Origin: Pseudorhodobacter sp.
Lineage (GTDB): Bacteria; Pseudomonadota; Alphaproteobacteria; Rhodobacterales; Rhodobacteraceae
Direction of reading: 5' to 3'
Assembly: GCA_024641255.1 (NCBI GenBank)
Contig: JAHEDL010000025.1
Location: 1 to 15,904, forward strand
DNA length: 15,904 bases
Shown: in pieces, positions 12,866 through 15,904 of the stretch
Position numbering within the stretch: the first letter of the stretch is position 1
Layout: the number at the start of each line of letters is the position of its first letter
The notes under the pieces: model-generated
Seen by the model: the letters and a program-made list of their open reading frames with translations, nothing else
Told to the model about the DNA's origin: nothing
The model's database searches: none
Position numbers and translations under genes: made by a program

Positions 12866-15274
12866 TTAGCCGCGCAGCGTGCCGCCGGTGGCCTTGCTGA
12901 CCTTTTCGATGATCTTGGCAGAAACTGCTTCGATATCGGCTTCGGTCAGGGTCTTTTCGGTCGGCTGCAGGCGCACCGTCAGCGCGATGGACTTTTTGCC
13001 CGCCCCCATCTGGGCTTCTGCCTTGTCGCCAGTGAACTGATCGAACACGCGGACGCTTTCGATCAGGGCTTTGTCGGCACCAACTGCGGCGTTAACTGCC
13101 GTGAGCGCCTCGACGCCCTTATCAACGACAAAGGCGAAATCGCGGTCGACCGCCTGCAGGTCTGACAGCGTCAGCGCGGGCTTGGTCGGGGTTTTCACCT
13201 TGGGCAGCGGCACATTGGCCACCAGCACGGTGAAAGCAACGGCGGGGCCTTTGATATCCAGCGCTTGCAGCACTTTCGGATGCACTTCGCCAAAGGTCGC
13301 CATGACGTTCGGGCCAAGCCCGATCACGCCAGAGCGGCCCGGATGCCACCAACCCGCGGCCTTGCGGCTGATTTGCACGCGGGCGGGCGCGCCGATGGCG
13401 GCCAGCACCGCTTCGGCATCGGCCTTGGCGTCGAACAGGTCAACCGAGCGGCGGCTGCCATGCGGGTCGCGCGGGGCAGTTGCACCGATCAGCAGGCCAG
13501 CGGCTTGCAGGTGCTGTTCGCCGGGTTCGCCGCCGTGGAAGGCCGGACCAACCTCGAACAGGGCCAGATCCATAAAGCCGCGCGCCTGATTGCGGGCAGC
13601 TGCGCGCAGCAGGCCCGGCAGCAGATCGGGGCGCAGGTGGGTCATTTCCGACGAGATCGGGTTATCAACCCGCACCGCGTCGCTGCCGCCACCAAACAGG
13701 GTTGCAGCGGCCTGATCAATGAAGCTGTAGGTGACGCATTCGTTATAGCCCAAGGCCGCGATGGTGCGGCGGGCGGCGCGTTCGCGCACCTGCAACGGCG
13801 TCAGGATCGGCTTCGGCACGCCTGACTGGCGACGCGGCAGCGGTTTACCCTGCAGCTTGGTCAACGAAGCGACGCGGGCGACTTCTTCGACCAGATCAGC
13901 CTCGCCCAGCACATCGGGGCGCCAGCTTGGCGGGGTTGCCATATTGCCGTTCAGGGTGAAGCCCAAAGCCTCTAGTGTGCGGCGCTGTTCCGCTTCGGGA
14001 ATGTCCATGCCGACAAGGCTGATCACCCGGGCCGGATCAAGTTTATAGGCGCGGGTGGTGTCGATCGGGGCGCCGTCTGCGGCAATATCCGACGCTTCGC
14101 CACCGCAGAGATCAAGGATCATCTGCGTTGCCAGATCCAGCCCATCCAAGGTGAAAGCCGGATCAACGCCGCGTTCGAAACGATAGCGGGCGTCCGAGTT
14201 GATTTTCAGCGCACGGCCCGTGGTGGCCACGGTAATCGGGTCCCACCATGCCGATTCAAGGAACACGTCGGTGGTGGCGTCGGTGCAGCCCGAAACCTCG
14301 CCGCCCATGATACCGGCCAGCGATTCAACGCCTTGGTCATCCGAGATTACCATTTGACCGGCGCGCAGGGTGTAGGTCTTGCCATCAAGCGCCAGAAACT
14401 CTTCGCCGCCTGCCGCCGGATGGATGCGCAGCTTGCCATGCACCTTGGCCGCATCGAACACATGCAGCGGGCGGTTCAGCCCATAGGTGAAGTAGTTAGT
14501 AATATCGACCAAGATCGAAATCGGGCGAAGGCCAATCGCTTTCAACCGGTTTGCCAGCCACTCTGGTGACGCACCGTTCTTGACGCCGCGAATGGTGCGG
14601 CCTGCGAAATGCGGGCAGCCTTTGGCCTTCAGCACATCCGAGATTTCAACCTGAACCGGGCTGGCAAAGCCGCCCTTGATCGCCGGGATCGGCAGCGGTT
14701 TCAGCGTGCCAAGACCGCGCGCCGCAAGATCGCGCGCAATGCCGCGCACGCCCAAAGCATCGGGACGGTTCGGGGTGATCTTGATATGGATCATCGGATC
14801 AACCGTGCCGGGGCGGTTTGCTGCCAGCCAATCGACAAACTTCTGGCCAACCTCGCCCGAGGGCAGTTCGATGATGCCATTGTGTTCGTCAGACAGTTCC
14901 AGTTCACGTTCCGACGCCATCATGCCATGGCTTTCAACGCCACGGATTTTGCCGATGCCAAGCGTGACATCAATGCCGGGCACATAGTCGCCGGGCTTGC
15001 ACAGCACCACGGTGATGCCTTCACGGGCGTTCGGCGCACCGCAAACGATCTGCTTTTCGCCTTCGTCGGTCAGCACACGGCAGACCCGCAGCTTGTCGGC
15101 ATCGGGGTGCTTTTCGGCGTGCAACACTTTTGCAATTGTAAAGGGCGCCAGCTTTTCAGCAGGATTTTCAACACCTTCCACCTCTAGGCCCAGATCGGTC
15201 AGGGCATAAAGGATATCCTCTAGCGAGGCGTTGGTTTCAAAGTGATCTTTCAACCAAGACAGGGTGAATTTCAT
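12866..15274 (-). CDS. pheT: phenylalanyl-tRNA synthetase beta subunit
   Basis: An 802-aa subunit of the alpha2-beta2 enzyme that charges tRNA-Phe; usual length about 800. Domains in order: the N-terminal MKFTLSWLKDHFE helix; a tRNA-binding OB fold (about 39-150, with AEKHPDADKLRVCRV and VCGAPNAREG); the B3/B4 editing domain (about 210-385, with PISILVDITNYFTYGLNRPLHVFD split across it); B5 (about 400-475); a catalytic-like core (about 490-690, with FMDLALFEVGPAFHG); and the C-terminal anticodon-binding FDX-ACB domain (about 708-802, ending KIIEKVSKATGGTLRG). GAAGGG precedes ATG 15274 by about 7 nt. Unlike most bacterial pheST operons, 373 bp separate it from pheS, with a small plus-strand ORF between. 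GMC lies 54 bases downstream. Confidence 0.97.
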   Translation of the reverse strand: MKFTLSWLKDHFETNASLEDILYALTDLGLEVEGVENPAEKLAPFTIAKVLHAEKHPDADKLRVCRVLTDEGEKQIVCGAPNAREGITVVLCKPGDYVPGIDVTLGIGKIRGVESHGMMASERELELSDEHNGIIELPSGEVGQKFVDWLAANRPGTVDPMIHIKITPNRPDALGVRGIARDLAARGLGTLKPLPIPAIKGGFASPVQVEISDVLKAKGCPHFAGRTIRGVKNGASPEWLANRLKAIGLRPISILVDITNYFTYGLNRPLHVFDAAKVHGKLRIHPAAGGEEFLALDGKTYTLRAGQMVISDDQGVESLAGIMGGEVSGCTDATTDVFLESAWWDPITVATTGRALKINSDARYRFERGVDPAFTLDGLDLATQMILDLCGGEASDIAADGAPIDTTRAYKLDPARVISLVGMDIPEAEQRRTLEALGFTLNGNMATPPSWRPDVLGEADLVEEVARVASLTKLQGKPLPRRQSGVPKPILTPLQVRERAARRTIAALGYNECVTYSFIDQAAATLFGGGSDAVRVDNPISSEMTHLRPDLLPGLLRAAARNQARGFMDLALFEVGPAFHGGEPGEQHLQAAGLLIGATAPRDPHGSRRSVDLFDAKADAEAVLAAIGAPARVQISRKAAGWWHPGRSGVIGLGPNVMATFGEVHPKVLQALDIKGPAVAFTVLVANVPLPKVKTPTKPALTLSDLQAVDRDFAFVVDKGVEALTAVNAAVGADKALIESVRVFDQFTGDKAEAQMGAGKKSIALTVRLQPTEKTLTEADIEAVSAKIIEKVSKATGGTLRG

Positions 15275-15334
15275 GGCGCGGCCCTTCGGGAAACTTCGGG
15301 GTTGGGATTAGCGTATTGGGCGGCAAAGGGGAAG

Positions 15335-15360
15335 CCAAAGCGCGGTGGTTTCGGCTTTGG
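15335..15360. repeat. inverted repeat upstream of pheT
   Basis: CCAAAGC (15335-15341) and GCTTTGG (15354-15360) are 7-bp perfect arms around 12 bases, about 60 bases before pheT. It may be part of a leader. I saw no attenuator-like Phe-rich leader peptide beside it. The rest of 15275-15430 shows nothing else I can name. Confidence 0.4.
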
Positions 15361-15430
15361 AAACGGCTTGTCGCCGCGAATGGGGGGCTATCGCCACAAT
15401 CTGGCAAGGCATCTGTGCTAGAAGACACCC

Positions 15431-15586
15431 ATGATGAACCCGATGCTGGACATTCCGAAAGACCGAAAACGGCTGCATGTTGGCAGGCTGTGCCTGCTGT
15501 TGGGCCTGACGGTGCTTTTGTACATGATGGTCGCGCATGAATTTGGCGCGGCCACCGAGGCGCTGACGGCGCCAGCTAAACCCTAA
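15431..15586 (+). CDS. small single-helix membrane protein (hypothetical, 51 aa)
   Basis: A 51-codon ORF from ATG 15431 to TAA 15584-15586, with a second ATG directly after the first. The protein starts MMNPMLDIPKDRKRLH and has one strongly hydrophobic segment (RLCLLLGLTVLLYMMVA, residues 19-35) after a basic stretch, then a short outside tail. This positive-inside single-helix architecture and its position in an otherwise empty interval favour a real small membrane protein. AGAAG about 8 bases before the ATG is a weak ribosome site. It lies on the strand opposite pheS and pheT. I do not recognise a family. The alternative is a chance ORF. Confidence 0.5.
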   Translation: MMNPMLDIPKDRKRLHVGRLCLLLGLTVLLYMMVAHEFGAATEALTAPAKP

Positions 15587-15613
15587 TCACACCAAGGCAA
15601 TCGTCGCGTTTGG

Positions 15614-15636
15614 CGCGCCGCTGATGCTGCGGCGCG
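15614..15636. repeat. GC-rich hairpin between the small ORF and pheS ends
   Basis: CGCGCCGC (15614-15621) and GCGGCGCG (15629-15636) form a perfect 8-bp stem with a 7-base loop, located between the two convergent stops at 15586 and 15648. No T-run follows on either side, so it may stop transcription only weakly or protect 3' ends. Confidence 0.5.
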
Positions 15637-15647
15637 ACCACATGCGC

Positions 15648-15904
15648 TTACGACGACAAGCCGCCTGCCAAGTCGGGCATATCCAGCGCGGCAAAGCCGT
15701 AGTGCTTCAGCCAGCGCAGATCGGATTCGAAGAAGGCGCGCAGATCGGGGATGCCGTATTTCAGCATGGCGATGCGGTCGATCCCCATGCCAAAGGCAAA
15801 GCCCTGCCATTCGTTCGGGTCTACCCCGGCGGCGGTCAGCACCTTGGGATGCACCATGCCAGAGCCCAGAATTTCCATCCACTTGTCGCCTTGGCCAATC
15901 TTCA
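15648..15904 (-). CDS. pheS: phenylalanyl-tRNA synthetase alpha subunit (3' end only)
   Basis: The last 85 codons of the catalytic alpha subunit; the 5' part lies beyond the window. It begins [20 protein letters not shown], within the class II catalytic domain, and contains motif 3 as [20 protein letters not shown] followed by [14 protein letters not shown], the family C-terminus. A tail of about 15 residues ([14 protein letters not shown]) follows. PheS activates phenylalanine with ATP and works only with PheT, whose gene lies downstream on the same strand but 373 bp away. Confidence 0.97.
   Translation of the reverse strand, partial: KIGQGDKWMEILGSGMVHPKVLTAAGVDPNEWQGFAFGMGIDRIAMLKYGIPDLRAFFESDLRWLKHYGFAALDMPDLAGGLSS

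Noticed and set aside
15275..15430. Phe attenuator or leader peptide for pheT
   Set aside because: No run of Phe codons and no hairpin followed by a T-tract in the pheT direction was seen.

Overview
The window is a stretch of alphaproteobacterial chromosome, most likely from a member of the Rhodobacteraceae. Evidence for this is the GC-rich sequence with G/C-ending codons, the pgsA-moaD-moaE cluster, the panB-panC pair followed by a DUF1523 gene, and protein versions that read like those of Rhodobacter and its relatives. No rRNA, tRNA, CRISPR array, integrase or complete insertion sequence is visible. The only transposase-related gene is a REP-associated one.

Layout. 1-1715 (+): the 3' end of an EpmA/GenX-type EF-P lysine ligase, then pgsA, moaD and moaE, tightly packed with overlapping ends. 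1717-2709 (-): a P1-family (DmpA/NylC-like) peptidase, convergent with moaE and divergent from a short-chain dehydrogenase-like gene (2772-3473, +) whose catalytic tetrad is replaced. 3575-4054 (+): a REP-associated transposase relative (RAYT) lacking the expected catalytic tyrosine, with a GTAG-hairpin at its stop codon. 4101-4394 (-): a zf-TFIIB small protein, divergent from a yghU-like glutathione transferase (4527-5381, +). 5464-6853: a creatinase gene with an apparently structured leader, an in-frame upstream ORF and a strong terminator. 7021-7977 (+): a lipoprotein L,D-transpeptidase, convergent with a cupin gene (8057-8398, -) across a shared bidirectional terminator. 8553-11204 (+): panB-panC, an 88-aa two-helix membrane protein and a DUF1523 membrane protein. 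11201-15274 (-): a GMC oxidoreductase and pheT. 15431-15586 (+): an unrecognised 51-aa single-helix membrane ORF lying antisense between pheT and pheS. 15648-15904 (-): the 3' end of pheS.

Functionally this is a mosaic of housekeeping genes: phospholipid synthesis (pgsA), molybdopterin synthase (moaD/moaE), pantothenate synthesis (panB/panC), Phe-tRNA synthetase (pheS/pheT) and EF-P modification. Small accessory genes for stress, catabolism and the envelope lie between them. No large undescribed multi-gene system is evident. The most interesting signals are the RAYT that has lost its tyrosine and carries a REP-like hairpin, the SDR that has lost its N-S-Y-K residues, the creatinase leader with two competing pairings, and the small membrane ORF inside the pheS-pheT interval.
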